A stretch of DNA of 15,158 nucleotides. Source: Cytophagales bacterium. Its GTDB lineage: Bacteria; Bacteroidota; Bacteroidia; Cytophagales; ES-bin-26. The translations under genes were made by a program, and so were the position numbers. Below, in pieces: positions 8,093-14,737 of this stretch (the first letter of the stretch is position 1; each line of letters starts with the position of its first letter). The stretch spans positions 1 to 15,158 of the forward strand of contig JACMKY010000018.1 in assembly GCA_014379925.1 (NCBI GenBank), in the 5' to 3' direction. The notes beneath the pieces are model-generated. The model was not told the origin of the DNA and ran no database searches. It saw only the letters and a program-made list of their open reading frames with translations.

Positions 8093-8839
8093 AATCCGGT
8101 GACGGATACGGGGGAAAGTACTTGTTGACTGATGAATCGCGGGCGTTGCCCTTACGCGCTGAAAAGAAGCTTTTGCTCACTCAGGAAAAGCCCTTTCTAC
8201 GCAATTGGTCAATGGCGTGCGTAACATCACACAACAACAATTAATCATCTTCTTGTTTTTCAACATTTTAAGATTGACGCTAACCGGTTCTTTGACCAGT
8301 TTACCGAACCGACGAAGAAATTCGGTTGTTTGGTCATTCGATTTTTGGCGATTGGTAGCCGCGGTCGTATTCGGCCAGTTTTCATACGCCTTGGTAGTGC
8401 TACGCAATCCATTCCCTTCGCTACCCGGACGGCGGTGCCCGTCTCTCATCTTGCCACTGAGCTGGGTCAAGGGTTTGTCGAAAGTACCCGCGGCCCAGGC
8501 AGCATTCGTCGCTGAGCCACGTTGACTGCAGCAGAGCGCATTGCCATCGGTACAAATAGCGGAAATCCGGTGAACGGGTACGCGGGAAACCCCGGGGGTG
8601 ATCGGCCTCGCCACGGCTACCGGACCGGCCGGTTCACCCGGTGCCGGACCGTTTACTCGGCAAAAAACCACGTAAGGAAAGGTTCTCTTTCGGGTTTCGT
8701 TCCCGGTATTCTGGTTAGCAACCGGCGTTCCTTACCTTCCCGTCCCTGCGCACTGCACCGGAGCTGGCTTACCGAACGTGGGACCGGCGGTATAGAGGAA
8801 AAAATCAATTCGTCCACCAATCCACAACCGTTCTATTTT
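8093..8839. other. 747-nt gene-poor stretch
   Basis: No convincing gene. Open frames at 8177-8671 (minus), 8205-8525 (plus) and the 5' part of the frame beginning 8522 (plus) translate to compositionally odd peptides without domain features. The part around 8220-8340 is noticeably AT-richer than its surroundings and contains a nested inverted repeat (8293-8336). Two related short stretches, GAAATCCGGTGACGGATACG (8090-8109) and GAAATCCGGTGAACGGGTAC (8562-8581), lie about 470 nt apart. The interval could contain a decayed gene, a structured RNA or a small insertion remnant; I cannot decide which. Confidence 0.4.
8293..8336. repeat. Nested inverted repeat TGACCA..ACCGAA / TTCGGT..TGGTCA
   Basis: Outer arms TGACCA (8293-8298) and TGGTCA (8331-8336) and inner arms ACCGAA (8303-8308) and TTCGGT (8321-8326) are exactly symmetric, separated by a 4 x 4 internal loop and capped by a 12-nt loop. 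No T-run follows. It could be a regulator site or RNA hairpin within the gene-poor interval. Confidence 0.45.
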
Positions 8840-9553
8840 ATGCAGGAATTATTCCTTACCGTACGGGACAGAAGAGCCCGGCTCGAGCAGACCAATTTTA
8901 TCCAGCTTCTGTCCGATACCTCCGCCGACGTCGGGGCCCGACTGGCTTACGTACCGGATATGCTCTTCTTCATCATGGGTTTCAAAGACATCCTGCACGG
9001 CCTCCAGCGGGAAGGCGCTACCGACGAATTGCAGCAGCAAGTCAATGAGCACTGCGAGGAAGACAACGGCCACTGGAAATGGTTCCTGCGCGACCTGGAC
9101 GTGATTCAGGTTCGAAACAATTACCTCCGCCAACCCAACTTCAAGCTTTTTTCCGAACTGTGGAGTGACGAGAGTTACGCCATCCGGGACGTGGTTTACG
9201 CCACGATCCACTACTCCAAGGCGGCCCCCACGGCGGCCCACCGGATGGTTATCCTGGAAATAATCGAAGCCGTTTTCTCGGTTTACGTAGAACACATGAC
9301 GGTCCTGGTCAACCAACTGGGCAAGTACGAGGAGTGGAAGTTCTTCGGCCGGGTGCACTACGATGCCGAAAACGGGCACTCCAACGGCAGTTGGCTGGAC
9401 GGACGGAAGAAGGAGATGCACTCGGAAGCGCACATGACTCCGGCCGACAAGCAGCTGGCCCTGGTCACCATCCACGGCATGTTCGACAAGTTCGAAGCCA
9501 TGTTCGAACAGTGGCACCACCGTCAGCAGCAACACCTGCCCGTCCTGGCATAA
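8840..9553 (+). CDS. Helical putative metal-binding protein, heme-oxygenase-like / iron-containing redox enzyme type
   Basis: 237 residues from ATG 8840; the frame is open further upstream to 8522, but those 106 codons are not protein-like. No signal peptide, so cytosolic. Predicted almost entirely helical. Two similar clusters stand out: CEEDNGHWKWF (72-82; D75, H78) and YDAENGHSNGSW (174-185; E177, H180), each with an acidic residue three before the histidine, plus acidic residues in the intervening helix (E140, E143, E151). Spaced carboxylate/histidine pairs of this kind occur in heme-oxygenase-like diiron oxidases and in ferritin-like proteins, so I infer a metal-binding helical bundle. 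The reaction is unknown. The segment DMLFFIMGFKDIL (40-52) is an amphipathic or buried helix rather than a clear membrane segment. The gene is followed by a strong bidirectional terminator and appears monocistronic. Confidence 0.6.
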   Translation: MQELFLTVRDRRARLEQTNFIQLLSDTSADVGARLAYVPDMLFFIMGFKDILHGLQREGATDELQQQVNEHCEEDNGHWKWFLRDLDVIQVRNNYLRQPNFKLFSELWSDESYAIRDVVYATIHYSKAAPTAAHRMVILEIIEAVFSVYVEHMTVLVNQLGKYEEWKFFGRVHYDAENGHSNGSWLDGRKKEMHSEAHMTPADKQLALVTIHGMFDKFEAMFEQWHHRQQQHLPVLA

Positions 9554-9587
9554 ACCGACCAGCCCGATTGGTCAGGGAACGCCCAAC

Positions 9588-9618
9588 AAAAAGCCCATCC
9601 GGCAAGGATGGGCTTTTT
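9588..9618. terminator. Strong bidirectional intrinsic terminator
   Basis: Perfect 13-bp stem AAAAAGCCCATCC (9588-9600) with GGATGGGCTTTTT (9606-9618) around loop GGCAA. It has T-runs on both strands and sits between convergent genes (8840-9553 plus, 9639-10055 minus), so it should end both transcripts. A second inverted pair, GACCAGCCCG (9557-9566) and CGGGCTGGTC (9631-9640), encloses it; the right arm overlaps the last codon region of the minus-strand gene. Confidence 0.9.
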
Positions 9619-9638
9619 ATTTGAATACGACGGGCTGG

Positions 9639-10055
9639 TCAGGCGGACTGGGTAAGCCACTGGCTGGCACTGTCGGTATCCTTGAAAAGTTTGGCCTCGA
9701 AAAGCGCTTCGTTCTTCTTGCCCAGGATGCTGTTGACCGACATTTCCCCGAAGACACTTTCGGGAATCACGATCGCCGCGTGCTTGGAACCGGCCTGCGC
9801 CATCTGCGGAAAGTACACCTCGTTGGTATATTTCTGGTTCTCGGCGCTGACCACGCCAATCTTCCGGAGGTCGTAGAGGATCTTGCCCGCCTTCTTCTGC
9901 TTGGTGAAGGCCAGTTGCTTGGCCAGGATTTCCAAATATTCAGCGTTGGTGGCGTAGCCTCTCCATTCCACGTGAATGAAACCGCCTTCGGAGTTCCAAC
10001 TGATGTTGACCGCCTTGCTTTCGTAATAGGGCTTGGTAAGGGATTCTGGATTCAT
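9639..10055 (-). CDS. SpoIIAA/STAS-like protein
   Basis: 138 residues from ATG 10055 (MNPESLTKPYYESKAV); the frame is open upstream to 10208, but a promoter lies between 10087 and 10117, which excludes the longer start. The layout is a short beta strand VNISWNSEGGFIHVEWRG, a helix (NAEYLEILAKQLAF, about 37-50), strand KILYDLRKIGVVS (58-70), helix ENQKYTNEVYFPQMA, strand KHAAIVIPES, helix, and a last helix (EALFEAKLFKDTDSASQWL). This alternating pattern matches SpoIIAA-like / STAS-SEC14 domain proteins found in many Bacteroidota, often annotated as STAS or hypothetical. In STAS proteins a conserved serine can be phosphorylated, but I cannot identify that site here, and no anti-sigma factor or kinase gene is adjacent. 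Cytosolic; role unknown, perhaps stress signalling. Confidence 0.65.
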   Translation of the reverse strand: MNPESLTKPYYESKAVNISWNSEGGFIHVEWRGYATNAEYLEILAKQLAFTKQKKAGKILYDLRKIGVVSAENQKYTNEVYFPQMAQAGSKHAAIVIPESVFGEMSVNSILGKKNEALFEAKLFKDTDSASQWLTQSA

Positions 10056-10086
10056 AGCGGGTTGGGTTGATTTGAATTTATTCTTG

Positions 10087-10117
10087 TAAAGATACCGTGG
10101 GGCGATGGGCACGCCAA
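10087..10117 (-). promoter_or_regulatory. Bacteroidota-type promoter for the STAS-like gene
   Basis: On the minus strand TTG (complement of 10115-10117) is followed by exactly 20 nt and then TATCTTTA (complement of 10087-10094), one mismatch from the primary sigma consensus TAnnTTTG. The leader to the ATG at 10055 would be about 25 nt. The same spacing occurs in front of recA in this window. Confidence 0.6.
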
Positions 10118-10340
10118 GGGGTATTCTCGTCCCGATCTTACACGGAACACTTTCCCGCAAAAAATGGGGTGCTGGCTTGGAAAAGCCGCTTCCCGGTGGG
10201 AAACCCACCCGGCTTACTTCCTGAGATTCCGGAGGGAATAAGCGAACGGGGCCGGAAATAGCGCCGCAGGACTTGCGAGGGAATTAAACTTTTTCACCCG
10301 CAACCAGTCCAAACGGCCAAACAAACCTTATTGATTCGCG

Positions 10341-10763
10341 ATGAAAAGATTCTCATTTTCCCTTCTGTTGTCGGCCCTGTTCCTGGGACCGGCCCTGACC
10401 AGCGCCCGGGCGCAAGGCACCGACTCTACCCAGGCAATGGCCAAAGAACCCCGTTCCGCCGAAGCACGCGCCCAGGCGTTGACCGATCGGATGGCCAAGA
10501 AGCTGGCCCTCTCCGGCGACCAGACGAACAAGGTGCAAGCCATCAACCTGGAACAGGCGCAAAAGCTGGCGGCCCTCCAGGGTAAGTACGCGGGTAACCG
10601 GCGGCAGGGCGTCCAGGAGATGAAGGCGGTTAACCAAGCCTGGGACCGCGAACTGCAAGCCGTATTGACGCCCGAACAGTTTACCAACTACCAAAACCTT
10701 CGGGAAGAAAAGAAGGAAGCGCGCCGGGAAAAAAGCCCGCAACGCCGGAAGAGCGAGCGGTAA
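10341..10763 (+). CDS. Small periplasmic Spy/DUF4890-like protein
   Basis: 140 residues with a clear signal peptide MKRFSFSLLLSALFLGPALT, cleaved about after ARAQ at residue 25. The mature part is highly charged and helical: AQALTDRMAKKLALSGDQTN, VQAINLEQAQKLAALQ, QAWDRELQAVLTPEQFTNYQ, ending in a lysine/arginine-rich tail (KSPQRRKSER). The LTPEQ block matches the LTxxQ feature of Spy/CpxP and the DUF4890 family, small periplasmic proteins linked to envelope stress in other bacteria. It is followed by a strong terminator at 10807-10852 and is therefore probably transcribed alone. No sensor kinase or sigma-factor gene is adjacent, so regulation is unknown. Confidence 0.75.
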   Translation: MKRFSFSLLLSALFLGPALTSARAQGTDSTQAMAKEPRSAEARAQALTDRMAKKLALSGDQTNKVQAINLEQAQKLAALQGKYAGNRRQGVQEMKAVNQAWDRELQAVLTPEQFTNYQNLREEKKEARREKSPQRRKSER

Positions 10764-10806
10764 GAAACGACGGCAAAGCACCGTCGGTTGCCTTTTACCC
10801 CCGTGA

Positions 10807-10852
10807 CCAGTCCACCCCGCCAACCACCGTTGGCGGGGTGGACTGGTTTTTT
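10807..10852 (+). terminator. Strong intrinsic terminator after the Spy-like gene
   Basis: A perfect 18-bp stem (arms 10807-10824 and 10829-10846, 5' arm CCAGTCCACCCCGCCAAC) with 4-nt loop CACC, followed by TTTTTT (10847-10852) and another T-rich stretch. Placed 43 nt after the stop codon of the Spy-like gene. Confidence 0.95.
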
Positions 10853-10962
10853 GGGTTTTTCAAAGCGTTTCCCGAAGATTGGCCGGGAGAATTATTTTGC
10901 GCCTCCGCAACCAACCCCGCTCCCAACCCGTAGCTTGCATGGCATAAACCTTATCTGCAGCC

Positions 10963-11358
10963 ATGAAAAAGATCCTGATCGGAATCGCCGTCGTGTTGGT
11001 GCTGGTGTTCTCTTACTTCCTGTTCGGTTCCTATAGCGAGGGAGAACGGGCCGGAACGGTTTCTAAGCTATCGCGGAAGGGCGTCATCTTCAAAACCTTC
11101 GAAGGACAGCTGAACCTGGGGGGGCTTTCGGGAGAGACGGGCAGCCCCGCTTCCTCGCTGTGGAGCTTCTCGGTAGGCAGCGACGCCGATGAGATCACCA
11201 AGCAATTGGACGCGGCGTTGCTCAACGGCAAACGGGTACGGTTGTTCTACAAGGAAAAATACGTCCGCTTTCCCTGGCAGGGCGATTCGAAATACTTCGT
11301 CTATAAAGTAGAACAGGAAAACAACTCCGTCCCGCAACAATTGCCGGCCGCCAGGTAG
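10963..11358 (+). CDS. Conserved membrane-anchored small protein of unknown function
   Basis: 131 residues. The N-terminus MKKILIGIAVVLVLVFSYFLF is a single membrane segment (about 4-22), probably an uncleaved anchor. It is followed by the block SEGERAGTVSKLSRKGVIFK (25-44) and a beta-rich region ending at FVYKVEQEN. The SEG.RAGTV.K.S.KG..FKT.EG pattern occurs in small Bacteroidota proteins that databases sometimes label '6-phosphogluconate dehydrogenase'; at this length and without a dinucleotide-binding or catalytic motif that label cannot be right as an enzyme. The bulk is probably periplasmic. A TATTTTG element at 10893-10899 is promoter-like but lacks a clear upstream TTG at the right spacing. 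It converges with recA on the inverted repeat at 11369-11411. Confidence 0.7.
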   Translation: MKKILIGIAVVLVLVFSYFLFGSYSEGERAGTVSKLSRKGVIFKTFEGQLNLGGLSGETGSPASSLWSFSVGSDADEITKQLDAALLNGKRVRLFYKEKYVRFPWQGDSKYFVYKVEQENNSVPQQLPAAR

Positions 11359-11368
11359 GATTTTAAAT

Positions 11369-11411
11369 GAATTACGAATTACGAACTGAGGTGATTCGTA
11401 ATTCGTAATTC
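11369..11411. repeat. 17-bp inverted repeat of AATTACG heptamers between convergent genes
   Basis: Left arm 11369-11385 (GAATTACGAATTACGAA) and right arm 11395-11411 (TTCGTAATTCGTAATTC) are perfectly complementary around the 9-nt loop CTGAGGTGA. Each arm contains two tandem AATTACG units. It sits 10 nt after the stop of the plus-strand gene and 7 nt from the recA stop, so it may end transcription of both, although T-runs are absent. AATTACG-type heptamers are also known as short dispersed repeats in bacterial genomes. Confidence 0.85.
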
Positions 11412-11418
11412 CCTTCCA

Positions 11419-12498
11419 TCACAGGTCATCTTCCTCTTCCAGTTCGGCGGGGGCTTCGGCCACGGCGGCGAGGGCCTTCTTACCGGCCAGCGTTTTGGGT
11501 CCGGCTTCTTCCTTCACTTTCAGTTTGATGCGTTCTTCCAGTTGGGTCATCAGTTCGGGGTTGTCGAGCAGGATGCCCTTGACGGCGTCGCGGCCCTGGC
11601 CCAGCTTGTTGCCGTCGAAAGAGAACCAGGAACCGGACTTCTTGATGATTTCCAGGTCCACCCCCAGGTCCAGCACTTCGCCCGCTTTGGAGATGCCCTC
11701 GCCGTACATGATGTCGAATTCGACTACCTTGAACGGGGGAGCCACCTTGTTTTTCACCACCTTCACCTTGGTTCGGTTGCCGATGATGTTGTCGCCTTCC
11801 TTGATCTGCCCGATGCGGCGGATGTCGAGCCGGACGGAGGCGTAGAATTTGAGGGCGTTGCCGCCCGTGGTGGTTTCGGGATTGCCGAACATCACCCCGA
11901 TCTTCTCGCGCAACTGGTTGATGAAGATGCAGCAGCAACCCGTCTTGTTGATGGTGCCGGTCAACTTCCGCAGGGCCTGCGACATGAGCCGGGCTTGCAG
12001 ACCCATCTTGCTCTCGCCCATTTCGCCTTCCAATTCGGCCTTCGGCACCAGGGCGGCCACCGAGTCGATGACGATGATGTCGATGGCGCCGGAACTGATG
12101 AGGTGCTCGGTGATTTCCAGCGCTTGTTCGCCGTTGTCGGGTTGGGAGATGAGCAGGTTTTCGGTGTCGATGCCCAGCTTCTCGGCGTAACTGCGGTCGA
12201 AAGCGTGCTCAGCGTCAATGAAGGCCGCCAGTCCGCCCAGCTTCTGGGCTTCGGCAATGCAGTGCATCGTCAGCGTGGTCTTACCGGACGATTCGGGACC
12301 GTAAATCTCCACCACCCTTCCGCGCGGCAAGCCACCGATGCCCAACGCAATGTCCAGACCAAGGGAGCCGGTGGAGATGGCGGGTACGTCCACGATCCGG
12401 TTGTCGCTCAGCCGCATCACCGTACCCTTGCCGTACGTCTTGTCCAGCTTCTCCAGGGTAGTCTGCAATGCCTTTAATTTCGCCGTATTGTCACTCAT
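11419..12498 (-). CDS. recA: RecA recombinase
   Basis: 359 residues, the normal RecA length. RecA forms ATP-dependent filaments on single-stranded DNA, drives strand exchange, and triggers LexA self-cleavage in bacteria that have an SOS response. The Walker A motif GPESSGKTT follows RGRVVEIY; a Walker B strand IDIIVIDSVAALVPKAELEG follows; the conserved FINQLREKIGVMFGNPETTT block includes the L2 DNA-binding loop region. The C-terminus is acidic (EAPAELEEEDDL), as usual for RecA, where it tempers DNA binding. Start at 12498 (MSDNTAKLKALQTTLEKLDK) fits the family and follows a near-ideal promoter by about 55 nt. It is monocistronic. No recX or lexA is adjacent. No oddities seen. Confidence 0.98.
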   Translation of the reverse strand: MSDNTAKLKALQTTLEKLDKTYGKGTVMRLSDNRIVDVPAISTGSLGLDIALGIGGLPRGRVVEIYGPESSGKTTLTMHCIAEAQKLGGLAAFIDAEHAFDRSYAEKLGIDTENLLISQPDNGEQALEITEHLISSGAIDIIVIDSVAALVPKAELEGEMGESKMGLQARLMSQALRKLTGTINKTGCCCIFINQLREKIGVMFGNPETTTGGNALKFYASVRLDIRRIGQIKEGDNIIGNRTKVKVVKNKVAPPFKVVEFDIMYGEGISKAGEVLDLGVDLEIIKKSGSWFSFDGNKLGQGRDAVKGILLDNPELMTQLEERIKLKVKEEAGPKTLAGKKALAAVAEAPAELEEEDDL

Positions 12499-12859
12499 GA
12501 TGGGAATGGGTTGGAAGTGGTTGAGGGGTTATTTGTACACCTGAAGAATACAACAAAGATAAAAAAGTATTTAACAGTTTGCAACCGCGCGTTTCTGAAA
12601 ACTTCGGGGCGCGTTGACCGGAAATCCGTTGGCTCTTTCACCAAGGGTTGCATCGGGTCAGCACGAGGCCGATGCCGTTGCGTAAGTTAGCATCCCTTTG
12701 GCAGAAATCAAAACCGTCCGGGTTGGTAAACGCCCCCGTCGGCCGGATACCAAAGTAGTTTGGGTGGTTGGCCCGCCCGGCCACGGAACCGACGCGGGTT
12801 TGACCGGTAAAAAGCCTACCTTGGTAGTCAATCTCTACCCACCAACCTTTCCCGCGTAC
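12499..12859. other. 361-nt divergent spacer with recA promoter
   Basis: The recA-proximal half is AT-rich and contains the promoter at 12554-12584. The half next to the plus-strand gene (about 12600-12859) is GC-richer and is open in the frame of that gene back to TTG 12698, but the translation (arginine/proline-rich, no features) is not convincing as protein. I saw no promoter consensus for the plus-strand gene and no familiar SOS operator. Confidence 0.5.
12554..12584 (-). promoter_or_regulatory. Consensus Bacteroidota promoter for recA
   Basis: Minus strand: TTG (complement of 12582-12584), 20 nt, then TATCTTTG (complement of 12554-12561), an exact match to TAnnTTTG of the Bacteroidota primary sigma factor. 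The leader to the recA ATG at 12498 is roughly 50 nt. No canonical Gram-negative or Gram-positive LexA box overlaps it. Confidence 0.8.
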
Positions 12860-13939
12860 GTGCCGCACTCCGCTCTTTTCCATTTCTCCTGGATGGCGTA
12901 CTTCCTTTTCTCCCCGGTGGAAAAAGGGTATGGCCAGGTCGCCAACGACCACGTGGCCGGGAGAATTGCGTTACGGGCCGACGACGCCCCCCTCTGGTCC
13001 ACTACCACGGGTTGCACCGTGGAATGGGCGTGCGTGGACGAGTCGCTGACCGGCAAATGCATCGAATACCACAATGACCAGTGGTTTGAATTCACGCCCC
13101 GCCGGGAAGGAAAATACTACGTCAACGTTTCCGACCAGGACTGTCGCGACATCCGCGGGGTTCAACTGGTGGTGATGGAGGGCACCCCGTGCCGCCCGGA
13201 AACGTACCGGATCCGGTCGTGTACCTCGCTGGCCACCCAGGATGACCTTTTCATCGCGCTGGATTCCCTGCAAAAGGATCATTCCTACCTGTTGAACGTG
13301 GACGGGTACCTGAACGATTTCTGCCGCTTCCGCATCGGGGTCGGTGGCCAGCCGAAGGGTTTTCCGGCCCGATCCATCGGTCTTCAGCCGACGCCGGACC
13401 AGACCTCGGCGGAGCGGGCCGTGCGGTTGGCGTGGGTAGTCACCGACTCGCTGGCCGTCAGCCTGATTGGCTACCAGCTCTACCGTCGGCACGAGAAGGA
13501 AAAAAAGTCAAGCCTGGTCCGGGAGGTGTCCCACGAAAAAAATACCCGCGGGGAATCGCAGCTCCACTACGCCGCCGTGGATACGCTCCCGGAGCGGGGC
13601 ACGTACGAGTACCAGATTGTGGGTCTACGGAACGAGGGTGTCCCCGCGTGGATCGCCCAAAAGACGGTCCGCTACCGCCCGGATCCGTTCCAGCCCGCGG
13701 ATTACCTGGTTCTTCGCCTGGTGTACGCCCTCAACACCCCGCTGACGGTGCTGGTCTTCGATGCGGCGACCGATCGGCTGCTCCAAAAAAACGATTTCGT
13801 CCAGCGCAAGGGCCGGGCGTGGCGCTGTTACGTGGGCGAGTGGCGCGACCAGGGCATTCTTCGGTTCCGGGTGAAAGTGACGGACCACGTGCGCAAAAGC
13901 ACCCGGGAATACGTGGTGGATACCCAAACCCCGGAGTAG
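12860..13939 (+). CDS. Secreted cysteine-containing protein with FnIII-like C-terminal part
   Basis: 359 residues if started at GTG 12860; alternatives are ATG 12893 (too short a leader for export) and TTG 12698 (adds implausible sequence). From GTG the N-terminus MPHSALFHFSWMAYFLFSPV followed by EKGYGQ reads as a signal peptide cleaved near residue 26. Mature residues about 27-165 form a cysteine-containing domain with seven cysteines (about 52, 58, 67, 95, 111, 121, 155) and the blocks EWACVDESLTGKCIEYHNDQ, CRDIRGVQLV, and YLLNVDGYLNDFC. I associate this pattern with extracellular proteins of Bacteroidota, function unknown. Residues about 180-270 look like a fibronectin type III module (VRLAWVVTDSLAVSLIGYQL, GTYEYQIVGLRN), and the last 80 residues are another beta-rich module without the CHU_C or type A sorting motif. 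Probably periplasmic or surface-exposed. Confidence 0.65.
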   Translation: MPHSALFHFSWMAYFLFSPVEKGYGQVANDHVAGRIALRADDAPLWSTTTGCTVEWACVDESLTGKCIEYHNDQWFEFTPRREGKYYVNVSDQDCRDIRGVQLVVMEGTPCRPETYRIRSCTSLATQDDLFIALDSLQKDHSYLLNVDGYLNDFCRFRIGVGGQPKGFPARSIGLQPTPDQTSAERAVRLAWVVTDSLAVSLIGYQLYRRHEKEKKSSLVREVSHEKNTRGESQLHYAAVDTLPERGTYEYQIVGLRNEGVPAWIAQKTVRYRPDPFQPADYLVLRLVYALNTPLTVLVFDAATDRLLQKNDFVQRKGRAWRCYVGEWRDQGILRFRVKVTDHVRKSTREYVVDTQTPE

Positions 13940-14182
13940 AGCAAAACTTTCCCACCCCTGCGGATTGGGTCCCCGCGTTTCCCGTTTCTCAACGACGGCA
14001 CTTCAACCGGAGTGAATTGAACACGCCAAGTGGAAAAAATCACCCGTGGGGTTGCCTTCCGTCCATTCCAAAAATGGGTTCTTCGTTCAAAAAAGCCCGT
14101 TCGTAAAGCAGCCGGCCGCGTTCACGCCAGAGGCGCAGGCCGTCGGAAATGACCTGCTCACCCCGGTGGACAGGGCAGGTAT

Positions 14183-14545
14183 CTAACTGCCAACCAGCAT
14201 GCGGCGGCATTCGTCGGCGCACCGGCGACAGGCTTCGGCGCACTGGCGGCAGTGGTCGTGGTGGTCGGCGTGCTGCGCGCACTCGGCGGCACCCGCCTCG
14301 CACGCCTCGGCGCACACTTCGGCAACCAAGGCACTAAAACTGGACCCGCGGGCCATCAACGCGGCGGTCAACCGGCAGAGATCGGCACAATCCCGGTCCA
14401 GCCGGATGCAACCCACCATCATCCGGACGTCTTCTTCGCCCAGGCAAGCGGTGGCGCAGCGTTCACAGGCCGTTGCGCAGGCCAGGCAAGCGTCAATGCA
14501 GGATTGCGTGGCCGAATCCCCGGCCGGTTTCATTGAATTTTCCAT
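14183..14545 (-). CDS. Four-helix-bundle copper-storage protein (Csp, DUF326 family), cytosolic type
   Basis: 120 residues, 17 cysteines. Csp proteins bind many Cu(I) ions with cysteines lining the inside of a four-helix bundle and store or buffer copper. Here cysteines at about 16, 20, 23, 27, 30, 34, 46, 53, 57, 78, 82, 89, 99, 102, 106, 109 and 113 follow the CxxxCxxCxxxCxxCxxxC spacing (SCIDACLACATACERCATAC and CRQCAEACRRCADEC). The count is close to the cytosolic Csp3 class, and no signal peptide is present, so storage in the cytoplasm is expected. A histidine patch (QHADHHDHC, about 91-99) lies at the bundle end and may help metal entry, as seen in other members. Start ATG 14545; a second in-frame ATG is four codons later. 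It lies just downstream of a broken HMA gene on the same strand, supporting a copper role. Confidence 0.92.
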   Translation of the reverse strand: MENSMKPAGDSATQSCIDACLACATACERCATACLGEEDVRMMVGCIRLDRDCADLCRLTAALMARGSSFSALVAEVCAEACEAGAAECAQHADHHDHCRQCAEACRRCADECRRMLVGS

Positions 14546-14737
14546 GCGGTCGCGAGTGGTCAGAAGGTGAATGGGTATCTACGGCGAAACCGGAAATTTG
14601 CCGCGTCGATTTCGGATAAAAGGTCCGCGCCGCCTTGGGGTGTTCGACTATTTTTTCTTCTCGGCCGAAAATCAGTTCGAAGCCGCTTTCCCGCCGGTGC
14701 CGATCGATTCGCGGCAGGTCGGCGGGTCGTCCGCCAC
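14545..14737 (-). pseudogene. Out-of-frame remainder of the HMA-domain protein
   Basis: In the frame displaced by one base from the 14672-14854 reading, the minus strand encodes PADLPRIDRHRRESGFELIF followed by GREEKIVE. This corresponds in pattern to the second half of Bacteroidota HMA-domain proteins, where a helix with ..L..I...L...GFEL follows the LGEVEL strand. The switch must occur after the EAEV codons, roughly 14735-14720. The natural reading is a one-base deletion in the gene or in the sequence. Past KIVE the frame runs on without a clear end until 14493, inside the Csp gene, while the third frame stops at 14560, 15 nt before the Csp start. So a second change is possible. Confidence 0.5.

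Noticed and set aside
8177..8671. 164-residue minus-strand frame in the gene-poor interval
   Set aside because: Changes composition along its length, has no recognisable fold or motif, and overlaps equally poor plus-strand frames.
8093..8839. tRNA or rRNA gene in the gene-poor interval
   Set aside because: No cloverleaf-compatible arms, no CCA end and no conserved T-arm sequence found by eye.
11542..12477. 311-residue plus-strand open frame
   Set aside because: Antisense shadow of recA, which is beyond doubt on the minus strand.
14040..14195. Peptide-like stretch after the Csp stop on the minus strand (CPVHRGEQVISDGLRLWRER)
   Set aside because: Looks moderately protein-like, but there is no start codon between the Csp stop and this stretch, and upstream it is only an out-of-frame reading of the Csp gene. 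Could be a gene remnant; not supportable.
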